A stretch of DNA of 47,510 nt from Arthrobacter sp. AK04 (GCF_021129155.1 NZ_JAJOMC010000038.1:1-47510), one strand, 5' to 3'. Positions 15,674 through 25,500 are shown, numbered from the stretch's first letter. Notes: generated by a model from the letters alone, not told the origin. Made by a program: numbers and translations.

Positions 15674-18600
15674 TTAGGCGTCCAGGCAGGCCGGGCCGAG
15701 CAGTACCTTCAGGTCACCGAACAGGGACGGGCTGGGGTTCACGCGCAGGTGGACCGGCAGCCCCATGATTTCCGTCCGGGTGTCTCCCTGCAGGTGCAGG
15801 CGGACTTCGGAGTTGCCGCGGTGCATGCGGAGCACCTCGCCCAGTTCCGTGACCACAGCCTCGGTTGCTTTGTAGGTGGGCATGGTGATCACCAGCGGGC
15901 CGTTGAGCCCCTCGCTGAGGTCGGGAACGGACAGCTCCATGCAGTTCAGGGTGATGGCGCCATCATCGCGTTTCTGCAGGCGTCCCTTGACCACCACGAT
16001 CAGGTCCTCCGCCAGGACAGAGGCGATGGGTCCGTAGACCTGGCCGAAGAACATGACTTCCATGGAACCGCCAAGGTCCTCCACTTCGGCCCGGGCGTAC
16101 GCGTTGCCGCTGGCTTTTGCGATGCGCCGGCTCAGCGAGGTGATCATGCCGGCGATGGTGATGATCGCGCCGTCCTGCGGCCCGTCTTCACCGAGGACAG
16201 AGGTGATGCTCATCTCCGCGTGCTGGCTGAGCAGTCCCTCCAGGCCCTGCAGCGGGTGGTCCGAGACGTACAGTCCAAGCATGTCCCGTTCGAAAGAAAG
16301 TTTGTCCTTCTTCTCCCATTCCGGCAGATCGGGGATCTCGATGCTCAGCGATGACTCGGACTCGACTTCGTCGAACCCGGCGAAGAGGTCGAACTGCCCG
16401 ATCGCCTCGTTCCGCTTGAGTGTGATGACGGAGTCGATGGCCTCTTCATGGATCATGGCCAGCGCCCGGCGGTGGTGGCCCAGCGAGTCGAAGGCGCCGG
16501 ACTTGATCAGCGATTCGATGGTCCGCTTGTTGCAGACCACCGCCGGGACCTTCATCAGGTAGTCCTTGAAGGACGTATACGCGCCCTCGCTTTCGCGGGC
16601 GGCCACCATGGCCTCCACCACGTTCACGCCCACGTTGCGGATTGCCCCCATTCCGAAGCGGATGTCGTTGCCCACCGGGGTGAAGTTCAGGGCGGACTCG
16701 TTGACGTCCGGCGGCAGCACGGTGATGCCCATGCGGCGGCACTCGTTAAGGTAGATCGCCGACTTGTCCTTGTCATCCCCCACCGACGTCAGCAGCGCGG
16801 CCATGTACTCCGGCGCGTAGTGCGCCTTCAGGTAGGCGGTCCAGTACGAGATCACGCCGTAGGCGGCAGAGTGTGCCTTGTTGAAGGCGTAGTCGGAGAA
16901 GGGAAGCAGGATGTCCCACAGCGTTTTGACGGCTTCCATTGAGTAGCCGTTATCCTGCATGCCCTGGGAGAAACCGGCGAACTGCTTGTCCAGTTCCGAT
17001 TTCTTCTTCTTGCCCATGGCGCGGCGGAGGATGTCCGCCTGGCCCAGCGAGTACCCGGCCAGCTTCTGCGCCACCGCCATAACCTGTTCCTGGTACACGA
17101 TCAGGCCGTAGGTCCCGCCGAGGATCTCCTTGAGGGGTTCCTCCAATTCCGGATGGATGGGGATCACTTCCTGGATTCCGTTCTTGCGCAGCGCGTAGTC
17201 CGTGTGGGCGTTGGCGCCCATGGGGCCCGGACGGTAGAGCGCCAGCACGGCGGAGATGTCTTCGAAGTTGTCAGGCTTCATGAGCTTGAGCAGCGACCGC
17301 ATGGGTCCGCCGTCAAGCTGGAACACGCCCAGGGTGTCGCCGCGGGCCAGGAGCTCGTAGGACGGGGCGTCGTCCAGTTCAAGGTTTTCCAGGTCCAGGT
17401 CGATGCCGCGGTTCATCTTGATGTTCTCAAGGGCATCGGAAATGATCGTCAGGTTCCGCAGGCCCAGGAAGTCCATCTTGATCAGGCCGAGGCCCTCGGA
17501 CGTGGGGTAATCGAACTGGGTGATCACCTGGCCGTCCTGGAACCGGCGCATGATGGGGATGACGTCGATGATGGGGTCCGAGGACATGATCACGCCGGCG
17601 GCGTGCACGCCCCACTGGCGCTTCAGGCCTTCAATGCCCAGGGCGGTCTCGAAAACCTTGGCAGCTTCGGGGTCGGTGGCAATCAGCTGGCGGAAGTCGC
17701 CTGCCTCGCCGTAGCGCTTGGCTTGCGGGTTCTGGATGTCCGCCAGCGGAATATCCTTGGCCATGACCGCGGGCGGCAGGGCCTTGGTGAGCTGCTCGCC
17801 CATGCTGAAGGGATAGCCAAGCACGCGGGAGGAGTCCTTGAGCGCCTGCTTGGTCTTGATGGTGCCGTACGTAACGATCATCGCCACGCGCTCGTCACCG
17901 TACTTCCGGGTGACGTAGTCGATGACTTCGGAGCGGCGCCGGTCATCGAAGTCGACGTCAAAGTCGGGCATGGAGACGCGGTCCGGGTTCAGGAAGCGCT
18001 CGAAGATCAGGCCGTGCCGCAGCGGATCGAGGTCGGTGATGCGCATGGCGTACGCCACCATGGAGCCTGCACCGGAACCACGGCCCGGACCTACCCGGAT
18101 GCCGTTGTTCTTGGCCCAGTTGATGAAGTCGGCCACCACCAGGAAGTAGCCCGGGAAGCCCATCGAGGTGATGACGCCCAGCTCGTAGTCGGCCTGCTTG
18201 CGGACCTCGTCCGGAATCCCGCCGGGGTACCGGTACTGGAGCCCCTTGTCCACCTCTTTGACCAGCCAGGATGTCTCATCTTCCCCCGGCGGGCAGGGGA
18301 AGCGCGGCATGTAGTTGGCATCCGTGTTGAAGGACACCTCGCAGCGTTCGGCGATGAGGAGGGTGTTGTCGCACGCCTCGGGGTGGTCCCGGAACAGCTC
18401 CCGCATCTCCTGCGGAGATTTCAGGTAGTAGCCGCTGCCGGAGAACGCGAACCGCGAACCGCCGTTGTCGTAGGTGGGTTCCAGCAGCGTGGAACCGGAC
18501 TGGATGGCCAGCAGGGCCTCATGCGCTTTGGCGTCGTGCTCGTGCGTGTAGTGGAGGTCGTTCGTGGCCACCAGCGGGAGGTTCAGGTCCTTCGCGAGCC

Positions 18601-19231
18601 GCAACAGGTCCCCTGTGACCCGGCGTTCGATATCCAGCCCGTGGTCCATCAGTTCGCAGAAGTAGTTCTCCGCACCAAAGATGTCCCGGAACTCGGCCGC
18701 AGCCTCCAGCGCCTCGCGGTACTGGCCCAGGCGCAGCCGTGTCTGGACCTCGCCGGACGGACAGCCGGTGGTGGCGATGAGGCCCTCGGAATAGGTGTTG
18801 AGGAGTTCGCGGTCCAGCCGCGGCCACTTGCCGAAGACGGAGTCAAGGGACGCGATGGAGGACGCCCGGAACAGGTTCCGCATTCCCACGTTGTTGTAGC
18901 TCAGGAGCGTCATGTGGGTGTAGGAGCCACCACCGGAAATGTCGTCCTTGCGCTGGTGCTCCTCGCCCCACCGCACGCGGCTCTTGTCACCGCGGGCCGT
19001 TCCGGGCGTCACATAGGCTTCGACGCCGATGATCGGTTTGATCCCTTTGTCAGTGGCCTTCTTCCAGAAATCGAAGGCGCCGAAAAGGTATCCGTGGTCA
19101 GTGGTGGCGAGGGCGGGCATCCCCAGCCGCTCGGTTTCATCGAACAGTTCACCGAGCCTGGCGGCACCGTCCAGCATCGAGTACTCGGTGTGGGTGTGGA
19201 GATGGACAAACGAGTCATTGCTGGAAGTCAC
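15674..19231 (-). CDS. dnaE: DNA polymerase III alpha subunit DnaE
   Basis: DnaE is the replicative DNA polymerase. The 1185-residue protein begins with a PHP domain whose metal-binding HLHTHTEYSMLDGA is intact, unlike the degenerate PHP of E. coli. That fits the view that actinobacterial DnaE1 proofreads through this domain. The catalytic palm has MPDFDVDFDDRRR (residues 421-433, Asp423, Asp425 and Asp427) and KMDFLGLRNLTII. Fingers, a helix-hairpin-helix region, an OB fold (MEVMFFGQVYGPI) and a C-terminal domain follow. No error-prone ImuB-type truncation is seen. The start is GTG 19231. TAGAAT lies six bases upstream and no ribosome site is seen, so the message is probably leaderless. Confidence 0.97.
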   Translation of the reverse strand: MTSSNDSFVHLHTHTEYSMLDGAARLGELFDETERLGMPALATTDHGYLFGAFDFWKKATDKGIKPIIGVEAYVTPGTARGDKSRVRWGEEHQRKDDISGGGSYTHMTLLSYNNVGMRNLFRASSIASLDSVFGKWPRLDRELLNTYSEGLIATTGCPSGEVQTRLRLGQYREALEAAAEFRDIFGAENYFCELMDHGLDIERRVTGDLLRLAKDLNLPLVATNDLHYTHEHDAKAHEALLAIQSGSTLLEPTYDNGGSRFAFSGSGYYLKSPQEMRELFRDHPEACDNTLLIAERCEVSFNTDANYMPRFPCPPGEDETSWLVKEVDKGLQYRYPGGIPDEVRKQADYELGVITSMGFPGYFLVVADFINWAKNNGIRVGPGRGSGAGSMVAYAMRITDLDPLRHGLIFERFLNPDRVSMPDFDVDFDDRRRSEVIDYVTRKYGDERVAMIVTYGTIKTKQALKDSSRVLGYPFSMGEQLTKALPPAVMAKDIPLADIQNPQAKRYGEAGDFRQLIATDPEAAKVFETALGIEGLKRQWGVHAAGVIMSSDPIIDVIPIMRRFQDGQVITQFDYPTSEGLGLIKMDFLGLRNLTIISDALENIKMNRGIDLDLENLELDDAPSYELLARGDTLGVFQLDGGPMRSLLKLMKPDNFEDISAVLALYRPGPMGANAHTDYALRKNGIQEVIPIHPELEEPLKEILGGTYGLIVYQEQVMAVAQKLAGYSLGQADILRRAMGKKKKSELDKQFAGFSQGMQDNGYSMEAVKTLWDILLPFSDYAFNKAHSAAYGVISYWTAYLKAHYAPEYMAALLTSVGDDKDKSAIYLNECRRMGITVLPPDVNESALNFTPVGNDIRFGMGAIRNVGVNVVEAMVAARESEGAYTSFKDYLMKVPAVVCNKRTIESLIKSGAFDSLGHHRRALAMIHEEAIDSVITLKRNEAIGQFDLFAGFDEVESESSLSIEIPDLPEWEKKDKLSFERDMLGLYVSDHPLQGLEGLLSQHAEMSITSVLGEDGPQDGAIITIAGMITSLSRRIAKASGNAYARAEVEDLGGSMEVMFFGQVYGPIASVLAEDLIVVVKGRLQKRDDGAITLNCMELSVPDLSEGLNGPLVITMPTYKATEAVVTELGEVLRMHRGNSEVRLHLQGDTRTEIMGLPVHLRVNPSPSLFGDLKVLLGPACLDA

Positions 19232-19237
19232 CGCACT

Positions 19238-19243
19238 ATTCTA
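19238..19243 (-). promoter_or_regulatory. -10 hexamer for dnaE, leaderless
   Basis: TAGAAT on the minus strand is followed by six bases and the dnaE GTG at 19231. No Shine-Dalgarno sequence is present. Confidence 0.5.
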
Positions 19244-19267
19244 TGCGCCGGGCAGGCGGGTATAGCG

Positions 19268-20194
19268 CTACGCCTGCCCGGACCCGAGGACTTCCAGGGC
19301 GTAGGCCAGGTCCTGCGGGTAGTCGCTGGTGACCCGGACGCGCTCCCCCGTCACAGGGTGGTCGAACCCCAGTTCGCGCGCGTGCAGCCACTGCCGAGTC
19401 AGGCCCAGGGTGGCGGCCAGCCGCGGATCGGCACCGTAGGTGAGATCTCCGGCACAGGGATGCCGGAGCGCGGAAAAATGGACGCGGATCTGGTGGGTGC
19501 GGCCCGTTTCCAGGTGGACCTCCACCAGGCTGGCCTTGCCGAATGCTTCAAGCACTTCGTAGTGCGTGACGGACGGACGCCCGTCCTCAATCACCGCGAA
19601 GCGCCAGTCATGCCCCGGATGCCGGCCGATGGGCGCGTCGATGGTTCCCGCCAGGGGATCGGGCAGGCCCTGCACCACGGCATGGTAAACCTTGTCCACC
19701 GTGCGTTCCTTGAAGGCTCTTTTCAGGGCCGTGTAGGCACGCTCGGATTTCGCCACCACCATCACGCCGGACGTCCCGACGTCGAGCCGGTGCACGATCC
19801 CTGCCCGCTCCGGCGACCCGGACGTGGAGATGCGGTATCCGGCGCCGGCCAGGCCTCCGACGACGGTTGGTCCCACCCACCCCGGCGAGGGGTGCGCGGC
19901 AACGCCCATCGGTTTGTCGACGACGACGAAATCCTCGTCGTCCAGCAGGATCTTCAGGCCTTCCACAACTTCCTCCACGACTTCCAGCGGGTCACGCCGT
20001 TCCGGCATGCTGACCTCGAGGACATCACCCGCCACCAGCTTTGCCGACTTGCCCAGTGCTTTGCCCTTGCTCTGCACATGGCCCTCGGCAAGAAGGGACG
20101 CGGCGAGGGACCGCGAAATGCCCAGGAGGGCGGCAAGGCCTGCATCCGCACGGGCTCCGCCGTACTCGTCGGCAACAACAATGTGCTCAGGCAT
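19268..20194 (-). CDS. RluA/RluD family 23S rRNA pseudouridine synthase
   Basis: This enzyme isomerises uridine to pseudouridine in rRNA, most likely in the 23S helix 69 region if it is a true RluD. The 308-residue protein has an N-terminal S4 RNA-binding domain ([20 protein letters not shown]) and the catalytic motif [16 protein letters not shown] with the conserved Asp. [12 protein letters not shown] is the other family signature. I use ATG 20194, which overlaps the lspA stop by eight bases; a longer frame reads into lspA but has no support. lspA and this gene are thus translationally coupled, as in many bacteria. Which uridine is modified cannot be told. Confidence 0.92.
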   Translation of the reverse strand: MPEHIVVADEYGGARADAGLAALLGISRSLAASLLAEGHVQSKGKALGKSAKLVAGDVLEVSMPERRDPLEVVEEVVEGLKILLDDEDFVVVDKPMGVAAHPSPGWVGPTVVGGLAGAGYRISTSGSPERAGIVHRLDVGTSGVMVVAKSERAYTALKRAFKERTVDKVYHAVVQGLPDPLAGTIDAPIGRHPGHDWRFAVIEDGRPSVTHYEVLEAFGKASLVEVHLETGRTHQIRVHFSALRHPCAGDLTYGADPRLAATLGLTRQWLHARELGFDHPVTGERVRVTSDYPQDLAYALEVLGSGQA

Positions 20195-20759
20195 CGCCGG
20201 ACTTGTCCTTGTGTTCGTGCGTGAGCCTGCTTCCATCCAGGGCGATGCCCCGCAGCGTCAGGATGCAGATGATGGCGACGGCGGACACCACCGCCGAGTC
20301 TGCGATGTTGAAAATGGCGAAATTTGGGAGCTGGATGAAGTCCACCACATGCCCCATGCCGAAGGACGGTTCCCGGAACAGCCGGTCCGTCAGGTTTCCC
20401 AACGCCCCGCCCAGGAGCAGGCCCAGCGCCAGGGACCACCACACCGAGCCCAGCTTGCGGACCTGGAAGAGAATGGCCACGGACACCGCGGCCATGATGA
20501 TGGAAAACACCCAGGTGACGTTTTCGCCGATGGAGAAGGCCGCTCCCGAGTTCCGGATGAAGTACCAGTGCAGCAGCGGCGGGAACACGGGGATCCGTTC
20601 GCCCTCCACCATGCTGGAGGTGACCCAGAGCTTGGTGAGCTGGTCCAGGACGTAGGCGAAAAGGGCGAACCCGGCGAAGATGGAGAGCAGTACCGCCCGG
20701 CGCGGGCGCGATGAGGGTGGGACAGGGCGTGCGGGATCCGCAGCAAGTTCGTCAGTCAT
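20187..20759 (-). CDS. lspA: Lipoprotein signal peptidase (signal peptidase II)
   Basis: LspA cuts the signal peptide from prolipoproteins after lipid is added to the cysteine, in the plasma membrane. The 190-residue protein has four membrane segments. The two catalytic Asp lie in GNLTDRLFR and FNIADSAV, both canonical motifs. A short disordered N-terminus ([16 protein letters not shown]) precedes the first segment, and a charged tail ends [10 protein letters not shown]. The start is ATG 20759. It may process the lipoprotein encoded at 42791-43318. A hairpin for the divIVA transcript lies 35 bases upstream. Confidence 0.96.
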   Translation of the reverse strand: MTDELAADPARPVPPSSRPRRAVLLSIFAGFALFAYVLDQLTKLWVTSSMVEGERIPVFPPLLHWYFIRNSGAAFSIGENVTWVFSIIMAAVSVAILFQVRKLGSVWWSLALGLLLGGALGNLTDRLFREPSFGMGHVVDFIQLPNFAIFNIADSAVVSAVAIICILTLRGIALDGSRLTHEHKDKSGDA

Positions 20760-20793
20760 GGTGCTTTCATTCGTACTACAGGTCTCAATGCCA

Positions 20794-20830
20794 AAAGCCG
20801 GTGGCCGAGGAATCCTCAGCCACCGGCTTT
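20794..20830 (-). terminator. Terminator after divIVA
   Basis: A 12-bp stem (AAAGCCGGTGGC with its complement) carries five more bases of inner pairing (CGAGG/CCTCA, imperfect) and is followed on the minus strand by TTGG. It lies 22 bases after the divIVA stop and marks the end of the dcw cluster. Confidence 0.8.
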
Positions 20831-20851
20831 CAGAATACGTGCTTTGACGGA

Positions 20852-21535
20852 CTAGTTGGCTTCGCTGACTTCCGGCGTAGCCACGGAACCGCGGGCATCA
20901 AGGTCGCGCAGCTGGCCTTCAATGTAGGCCTTCAGGCGTGAACGGTAGTCGCGCTCGAAGCCGCGGAGCTGCTCCACCTTGCGCTCCAGGACAGAACGCT
21001 GCTGCTCGAGGGCGCCCAGGATCTTGCGGGACTTCTCCTGTGCATCGTTGACCAGGCTGCTGGCTTCGATCTGCGCCTCGGCGATGATCTTGTCCTTCTG
21101 GGCCTGGCCGTCGGCCACGTGGCGGTCGTGCATCTGCTGGGCCATGGCCAGGAGACCGGCTGCTGATTCGGCAGAAGGTGTTGCGACGGCGGGCGCGGAG
21201 GCCGCGGGGGCTGCAGCGGCAGCCGGCTGGACGTCCTTCTTCTTGCTGGCTTCGGCAGCCTTGGCTTCGGCTTCTGCCTTTTCGCGTGCCTCGTCCTTGT
21301 CGGCCTTGACGGGCGCGGGGACCTTCTCCACAACGGGAGCGGCGGCCGAGCTGGCCGGAACGCTGGAACCGGCTTCGGCGAGCTTCTTGCGAAGTTCGTC
21401 GTTCTCCTGGTTCAGGCGGCGGAGTTCAACGACGATCTCGTCCAGGAAGTCATCAACTTCGTCCTGGTCGTACCCCTCGCGGAACTTGGTCGGCTGAAAG
21501 CGCTTGTTGACAACGTCTTCTGGCGTCAAAGCCAT
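20852..21535 (-). CDS. divIVA: Polar growth and division protein DivIVA (Wag31)
   Basis: DivIVA recognises curved membrane and marks poles and septa. It guides apical cell wall growth in rod-shaped actinobacteria and septal wall synthesis in others. The 227-residue protein starts with the conserved membrane-binding domain MALTPEDVVNKRFQPTKF, then REGYDQDEVDDFLDEI. A coiled-coil follows (residues about 30-60), then an Ala/Lys/Pro-rich linker (about 60-125), and a second coiled-coil (about 128-210). The linker is of low complexity, and similar linkers vary between species. The ATG at 21535 has a GAGGTGA ribosome site. It is the last gene of the cluster and has its own promoter candidate. Wag31 is a PknA/PknB substrate in mycobacteria. 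Confidence 0.96.
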   Translation of the reverse strand: MALTPEDVVNKRFQPTKFREGYDQDEVDDFLDEIVVELRRLNQENDELRKKLAEAGSSVPASSAAAPVVEKVPAPVKADKDEAREKAEAEAKAAEASKKKDVQPAAAAAPAASAPAVATPSAESAAGLLAMAQQMHDRHVADGQAQKDKIIAEAQIEASSLVNDAQEKSRKILGALEQQRSVLERKVEQLRGFERDYRSRLKAYIEGQLRDLDARGSVATPEVSEAN

Positions 21536-21553
21536 CTGGTCACCTCACTGGTC

Positions 21554-21583
21554 TAGTTAGTCAGTAGGCCTTCCGGCCGTCAA
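21554..21583 (-). promoter_or_regulatory. Candidate promoter of divIVA
   Basis: On the minus strand TTGACG (21578-21583) and TAACTA (21554-21559) are spaced by 18 bases, 19 bases before the divIVA start codon region. A TTGACA at 21632-21637 may be a second -35, without a good -10. Confidence 0.45.
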
Positions 21584-21713
21584 AACTACGGTACCTAAAT
21601 TTGGTCTGGTTACTCTAATTCAACACTGCGGTGTCAAACGTGAGTTTTCTTCGCTTCACAGTAGCTGTTCCCGGTCGGGTCCACCCTGCGCTGCTAGGTC
21701 TAAAGGGGGTAAA

Positions 21714-22001
21714 TCAGGCCAGGCCCCTGGTGATTCCCATCGCAATGCTGACGGCGATGAACAGAACCAGGAAACCCAGGTCCAGGGAGATACCGCCAAG
21801 TCGCAGGGGCGGGATCACCCGGCGCAGTACTTTAAGAGGCGGATCGGTGATGGAGTACACCGCATGGGCAACCACCAGGGCAACACCGCGGGGACGCCAC
21901 TCACGGGCGAACATCTGGACCCAGTCGAAGACGAGGCGGATGATCAGGGCAACGAAGAACAGAAGCAGCGCGAGATAGACAAGCCCGAAAGCAATTCCCA
22001 T
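21714..22001 (-). CDS. YggT family membrane protein
   Basis: The product has 95 residues and two membrane segments, at about 5-24 and 70-92. Between them it has FREWRPRGVALVVAH and the conserved TDPPLKVLRRVIPPLRLGG, which is the YggT signature. The family is associated with cell division or osmotic stress in other organisms. Its gene is found between sepF and divIVA in most actinobacteria (Rv2146c in M. tuberculosis). The start is ATG 22001; GGAG sits about 14 bases before it, a loose spacing. It is probably co-transcribed with sepF, although a hairpin lies between them. Confidence 0.9.
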   Translation of the reverse strand: MGIAFGLVYLALLLFFVALIIRLVFDWVQMFAREWRPRGVALVVAHAVYSITDPPLKVLRRVIPPLRLGGISLDLGFLVLFIAVSIAMGITRGLA

Positions 22002-22073
22002 GACTTAACTCATATCTCCATGTTCATCTGGGGTACCGCGGCTTCCTGCCGATGTGTCCCGTCTATTTCAACA

Positions 22074-22107
22074 CAGATGCCAGACAGGTGTCCCTGCCTG
22101 GCATCTG
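22074..22107 (-). terminator. Hairpin after sepF
   Basis: A 15-bp stem with one mismatch (CAGATGCCAGACAGG with its complement) has a 4-base loop, 16 bases after the sepF stop on the minus strand. It may reduce read-through into yggT. Confidence 0.7.
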
Positions 22108-22122
22108 CCTGCTGCCCGAGGT

Positions 22123-22653
22123 TCAGCTCTGGTTGAAGAAACTTGCCTGCGTTTCGCTGATTTTCTTGTCGTCACCGATGACTTCAACGTACGACGGCGA
22201 GAGCAGGAACACCTTGTTGGTAACCCGCTCGATGCTTCCGCGAAGTCCGAAGACCAGTCCGGCGGAGAAGTCCACCAGGCGCTTGGCGTCGGCCTCGCCC
22301 ATGTCCGTAACGTTCATGATCACGGGGATTCCATCACGGAAGCTCTCACCGATGAGCTTGGCATCGTTGTAGGAGCGTGGGTGGATAGTGGTGATCTGGC
22401 GAAGCCCGCTGGTCTCTTCGCGGCTCGAGGCCGCACGTTTGATGGGGGTCACTGGCGCGCGGTATTCCTCTTCGGGGGTGTAGGACGTTTCGCGGCTGAC
22501 CTCACGGACGGGTGCGGGTGCACGGCGCTCCTCGCGGTCAGCTTCCATAGTTTCGTCCTCATCCTTACGTGTTGTCTGTTGCTCGGACTCGTAATGCTCA
22601 TCGCCGTCGGCGAGCCCAAGATAGATCATTGTCTTGCGCAGAGCGCCGGCCAT
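22123..22653 (-). CDS. sepF: Cell division protein SepF
   Basis: SepF binds FtsZ and anchors the Z ring to the membrane; in actinobacteria, which lack FtsA, it is the main anchor. The 176-residue protein begins [16 protein letters not shown], the short amphipathic helix that targets the membrane. A disordered acidic region follows to about residue 85. The SepF core then has [36 protein letters not shown] and [11 protein letters not shown]. The ATG at 22653 has a GGAG ribosome site. The gene lies between yggS and yggT, as in M. tuberculosis (Rv2147c). Confidence 0.96.
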   Translation of the reverse strand: MAGALRKTMIYLGLADGDEHYESEQQTTRKDEDETMEADREERRAPAPVREVSRETSYTPEEEYRAPVTPIKRAASSREETSGLRQITTIHPRSYNDAKLIGESFRDGIPVIMNVTDMGEADAKRLVDFSAGLVFGLRGSIERVTNKVFLLSPSYVEVIGDDKKISETQASFFNQS

Positions 22654-22743
22654 GGTCGACTCCTAATCGTGTCCCGTAAGCGGGCCGCCCAATGACTTGA
22701 CTGCACTGGAGTCCCCCGCCCATCACTTGCAATAGCTCCGACG

Positions 22744-23508
22744 CTACCCCACGGCGGGACGCGATCCGAGAATATCGGAACCGATTCGCAGGTGTGTCGC
22801 TCCGAACGCGATGGCGGCCTCGAGGTCCTGGCTCATGCCGGCGGAGATAGCGGAGGCTCCGGGGTGCTCCGCCACCAGCTGCGAAGAGACTTCGGCCAGT
22901 TTTTCGAAGGCGGGCTCAGGCGGTGCACCCAACGGGGCCACTGCCATGACGCCTGCCAGCCGCAGGCCGTCGGCTGCTGCTATCCGGTCCGCCAGGAGCA
23001 GCACGTCTGCGGGGGCGGCGCCTCCCCGGTGCGCACCGGCGCCGCCGGCTTGGTCTTCAAGGTTGACCTGGATGAAGCAGTCCAGGGGCGCGCGCCCTGT
23101 GGCGGCGCGCTCGTTCTGCATCGCCTTCGCCAGGGCATCCACGAGTTGCGGCCGGTCCACCGAGTGCACGGCTGAAGCGTAGCGGACCACCGACTTGGCT
23201 TTTTTTGTCTGCAGTTGGCCCACAAAGTGCCAGGTCAGCCCGCAGTCGGCCAGGATCCCAGCTTTCCCTGCAGCCTCCTGGTCCCTGTTTTCCCCGACGT
23301 CGGTGACTCCCAGGGCGGCGAGCCGCCGGATGTCTTCGGCGGGATGGAACTTGGTGACCACAATCAGGGTGGGCAGCATTTCGGCGCGTCCGGCCGCCGC
23401 CGCAGCAGAGCTGATCCGGCGCTTGACCGCTTCAAGCCGCCCGGCCAGCTCGGCAGTGCGCGGATCACCGGCGGCTGCACCGCCGTCGTTCAGCGCGGAG
23501 TCAGTCAT
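22744..23508 (-). CDS. YggS family pyridoxal phosphate homeostasis protein
   Basis: YggS/PLPBP proteins bind pyridoxal 5'-phosphate and help balance PLP and amino acid pools; they show no enzymatic activity. The 254-residue protein starts at ATG 23508, eight bases before the end of pgeF, so the genes overlap. The PLP lysine is in IVVTKFHPAEDI (Lys53). GENRDQEAAGK and WHFVGQLQTKKAK are conserved, and the C-terminus has SAGMSQDLEAAI and RIGSDILGSRP, all family signatures. A longer frame reads into pgeF but is not needed. yggS between sepF and pgeF/ftsZ is a standard actinobacterial order. Confidence 0.94.
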   Translation of the reverse strand: MTDSALNDGGAAAGDPRTAELAGRLEAVKRRISSAAAAAGRAEMLPTLIVVTKFHPAEDIRRLAALGVTDVGENRDQEAAGKAGILADCGLTWHFVGQLQTKKAKSVVRYASAVHSVDRPQLVDALAKAMQNERAATGRAPLDCFIQVNLEDQAGGAGAHRGGAAPADVLLLADRIAAADGLRLAGVMAVAPLGAPPEPAFEKLAEVSSQLVAEHPGASAISAGMSQDLEAAIAFGATHLRIGSDILGSRPAVG

Positions 23509-24190
23509 GGCACCAGACCAGGCCGGCGAAACGTCCCGTGCCCGTGTCGCGGCGGTAGGAGTAGAGGGAACCTGTTTCCAGGGTGCAGGGACCGGCGTAT
23601 TCGATGCCAACCCCGGCGTCTTCGAGCTGGCTGCGGGCGCCGGCCGGAAGGTCCAGCGCCGGGGTTCCCCACGACGTGGTGGACCAGGTGGCAGGTACGG
23701 CCGCAGCCACCTCGTCCCGCAGGGCAGCCGGGACTTCGTAGCAGGAGCCGCAGATGGACGGGCCGAGCCAGGCGCGTATGCCCGTAGCTCCGAGGGATTC
23801 CATGGCGTCCACGGCGGCGGGAATGACCCCGCTGGCCACACCGGGCCGCCCTGCGTGGACGGCGGCCAGGACAGGTCCGTCCGCGGACGTCCCTGCCAGC
23901 AGGAGCGGGATGCAGTCGGCCACCATGACCGCCAGCGGCACGGACCTCGAGACCATGGCGTCAGCTTCCGGCGTACCGGTCCCCCGGTCCATCACGGCAA
24001 CCGTGGTGCCGTGCACCTGGTTCATGAACCGCAGTCCGCTGGGCTCAATGCCCACTGCGGCCTCGAGCTGTTCGCGCCGCCGCTGCACGGTGCCGGGGTC
24101 GTCGCCCACGTGCAGTGCGAGGTTCCCCGCGCCGCTGTCCGTAAAAGCGGCCGAGACCCCGGGAAGGATCTCGGCCCGCCAATGGAACAA
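23501..24190 (-). CDS. pgeF: Peptidoglycan editing factor PgeF (YfiH/laccase-domain)
   Basis: PgeF in E. coli removes wrong UDP-MurNAc-L-Ser and so protects peptidoglycan structure; the family is annotated as multicopper oxidase-like or purine nucleoside phosphorylase-like. The 229-residue protein has the zinc-site residues His-Cys-His in MNQVHGTTVAVMDRG, VMVADCIPLLL and AVHAGRPGVASG. It also has WLGPSICGSCYEV. The gene begins eight bases after the ftsZ stop, so both are likely in one transcript. This protein follows FtsZ in most actinobacteria (Rv2149c). Confidence 0.92.
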   Translation of the reverse strand: MFHWRAEILPGVSAAFTDSGAGNLALHVGDDPGTVQRRREQLEAAVGIEPSGLRFMNQVHGTTVAVMDRGTGTPEADAMVSRSVPLAVMVADCIPLLLAGTSADGPVLAAVHAGRPGVASGVIPAAVDAMESLGATGIRAWLGPSICGSCYEVPAALRDEVAAAVPATWSTTSWGTPALDLPAGARSQLEDAGVGIEYAGPCTLETGSLYSYRRDTGTGRFAGLVWCHD

Positions 24191-24198
24191 GCTGCGTC

Positions 24199-25437
24199 CT
24201 ACTTCAGGAAGTCGGGGACATCCAGGTCATCCGAGCGGCTGCCGGTAAGGTCCGGTTCCACCACGGAGGGAAGGTCCACGTCGAAGCCGGAGTCGGCAGG
24301 GACGGCCGTCGGGCGCTGCTGTCCCCAGTTACTGAGCCCTGCTGCGCCTACGCCCGCGTGGACCGGCTGGACGTGCACCTGGTGGTTTCCGGCCGAGGGG
24401 GCCTGCGACGGAGCGGGAGCCGCTGCAGGGGCGGCGGGCCGCTGGGGGGCAACCTGGGGCTGCGACTGGTCCATGGACGGCGAGGTGGCTTTCACGTCGT
24501 CGAAACCGGCAGCAATGACCGTTACGCGGGCCTCGTCGCCGAGGGCGTCGTCGATCACGGCACCGAAGATGATGTTCGCCTCGGGGTGGGCGACTTCCTG
24601 GACCAGGCGCGCGGCTTCGTTGATCTCGAACAGGCCGAGGTCGGAACCGCCCTGGATGGACAGCAGGACGCCGTGGGCACCATCGATGGAAGCTTCCAGC
24701 AGCGGTGAGGCGATGGCAAGCTCGGCTGCCTTGACGGCGCGGTCTTCACCCCGTGCGGAGCCGATGCCCATCAGCGCGGAACCGGCACCCTGCATGACCG
24801 ACTTCACGTCGGCGAAGTCGAGGTTGATCAGGCCCGGGGTGGTGATGAGGTCCGTGATGCCCTGGACACCCGAGAGGAGCACCTGGTCTGCCGAACGGAA
24901 GGCGTCCAGGACGGACACGTTGCGGTCGCTGATGGACAGGAGCCGGTCGTTGGGGATCACGATGAGGGTGTCCACCTCGTCCCGGAGGGCGTCGATGCCG
25001 GCCTCTGCGGAACCGGCGCGGCGGCGGCCCTCGAACGTGAAGGGACGGGTGACCACGCCAATGGTCAGCGCTCCCAGGGAACGGGCGATACGGGCGACGA
25101 CGGGGGCGCCGCCGGTGCCGGTGCCGCCGCCCTCGCCGGCGGTGACGAAGACCATGTCCGCGCCGCGGAGCACTTCCTCGATCTCGTCAGCGTGGTCTTC
25201 GGCGGCCTGCTTGCCGACCTCGGGGTTGGCGCCTGCACCGAGGCCGCGGGTCAGCTCGCGTCCGACGTCGAGCTTCACGTCCGCGTCGCTCATGAGCAGG
25301 GCCTGGGCGTCGGTATTGATGGCGATGAATTCAACACCGCGGAGGCCGACCTCGATCATGCGGTTGACTGCGTTCACGCCACCGCCGCCGATGCCGACGA
25401 CTTTGATGACGGCCAAGTAATTCTGCGGAGCTGCCAC
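24199..25437 (-). CDS. ftsZ: Cell division protein FtsZ
   Basis: FtsZ is the tubulin-like GTPase that forms the division ring. The 412-residue protein has the GTP-binding [14 protein letters not shown], the tubulin signature [12 protein letters not shown], and the T7-loop region [14 protein letters not shown]. After the globular domain (to about residue 315) comes a Gln/Pro/Ala-rich linker of about 80 residues. It ends in the conserved C-terminal peptide [10 protein letters not shown], which binds SepF and FtsW in actinobacteria. The start is GTG 25437, with AAGGGA about ten bases upstream. The 183-base gap before it contains an inverted repeat and a TTGACA, so ftsZ probably has its own promoter. 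Confidence 0.98.
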   Translation of the reverse strand: MAAPQNYLAVIKVVGIGGGGVNAVNRMIEVGLRGVEFIAINTDAQALLMSDADVKLDVGRELTRGLGAGANPEVGKQAAEDHADEIEEVLRGADMVFVTAGEGGGTGTGGAPVVARIARSLGALTIGVVTRPFTFEGRRRAGSAEAGIDALRDEVDTLIVIPNDRLLSISDRNVSVLDAFRSADQVLLSGVQGITDLITTPGLINLDFADVKSVMQGAGSALMGIGSARGEDRAVKAAELAIASPLLEASIDGAHGVLLSIQGGSDLGLFEINEAARLVQEVAHPEANIIFGAVIDDALGDEARVTVIAAGFDDVKATSPSMDQSQPQVAPQRPAAPAAAPAPSQAPSAGNHQVHVQPVHAGVGAAGLSNWGQQRPTAVPADSGFDVDLPSVVEPDLTGSRSDDLDVPDFLK

Positions 25438-25500
25438 GTTACGTGTCCCTTGTTCGTGTCTTATTGCGAAAACTGATGGAGAGCTTGAAGCCTGTAACCT

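Noticed and set aside
17153..20224. A 1023-codon open frame on the plus strand opposite dnaE and the pseudouridine synthase gene
   Set aside because: It is a mirror of the GC-rich codon bias. Its translation has no recognisable motif and lies antisense to two clear genes.
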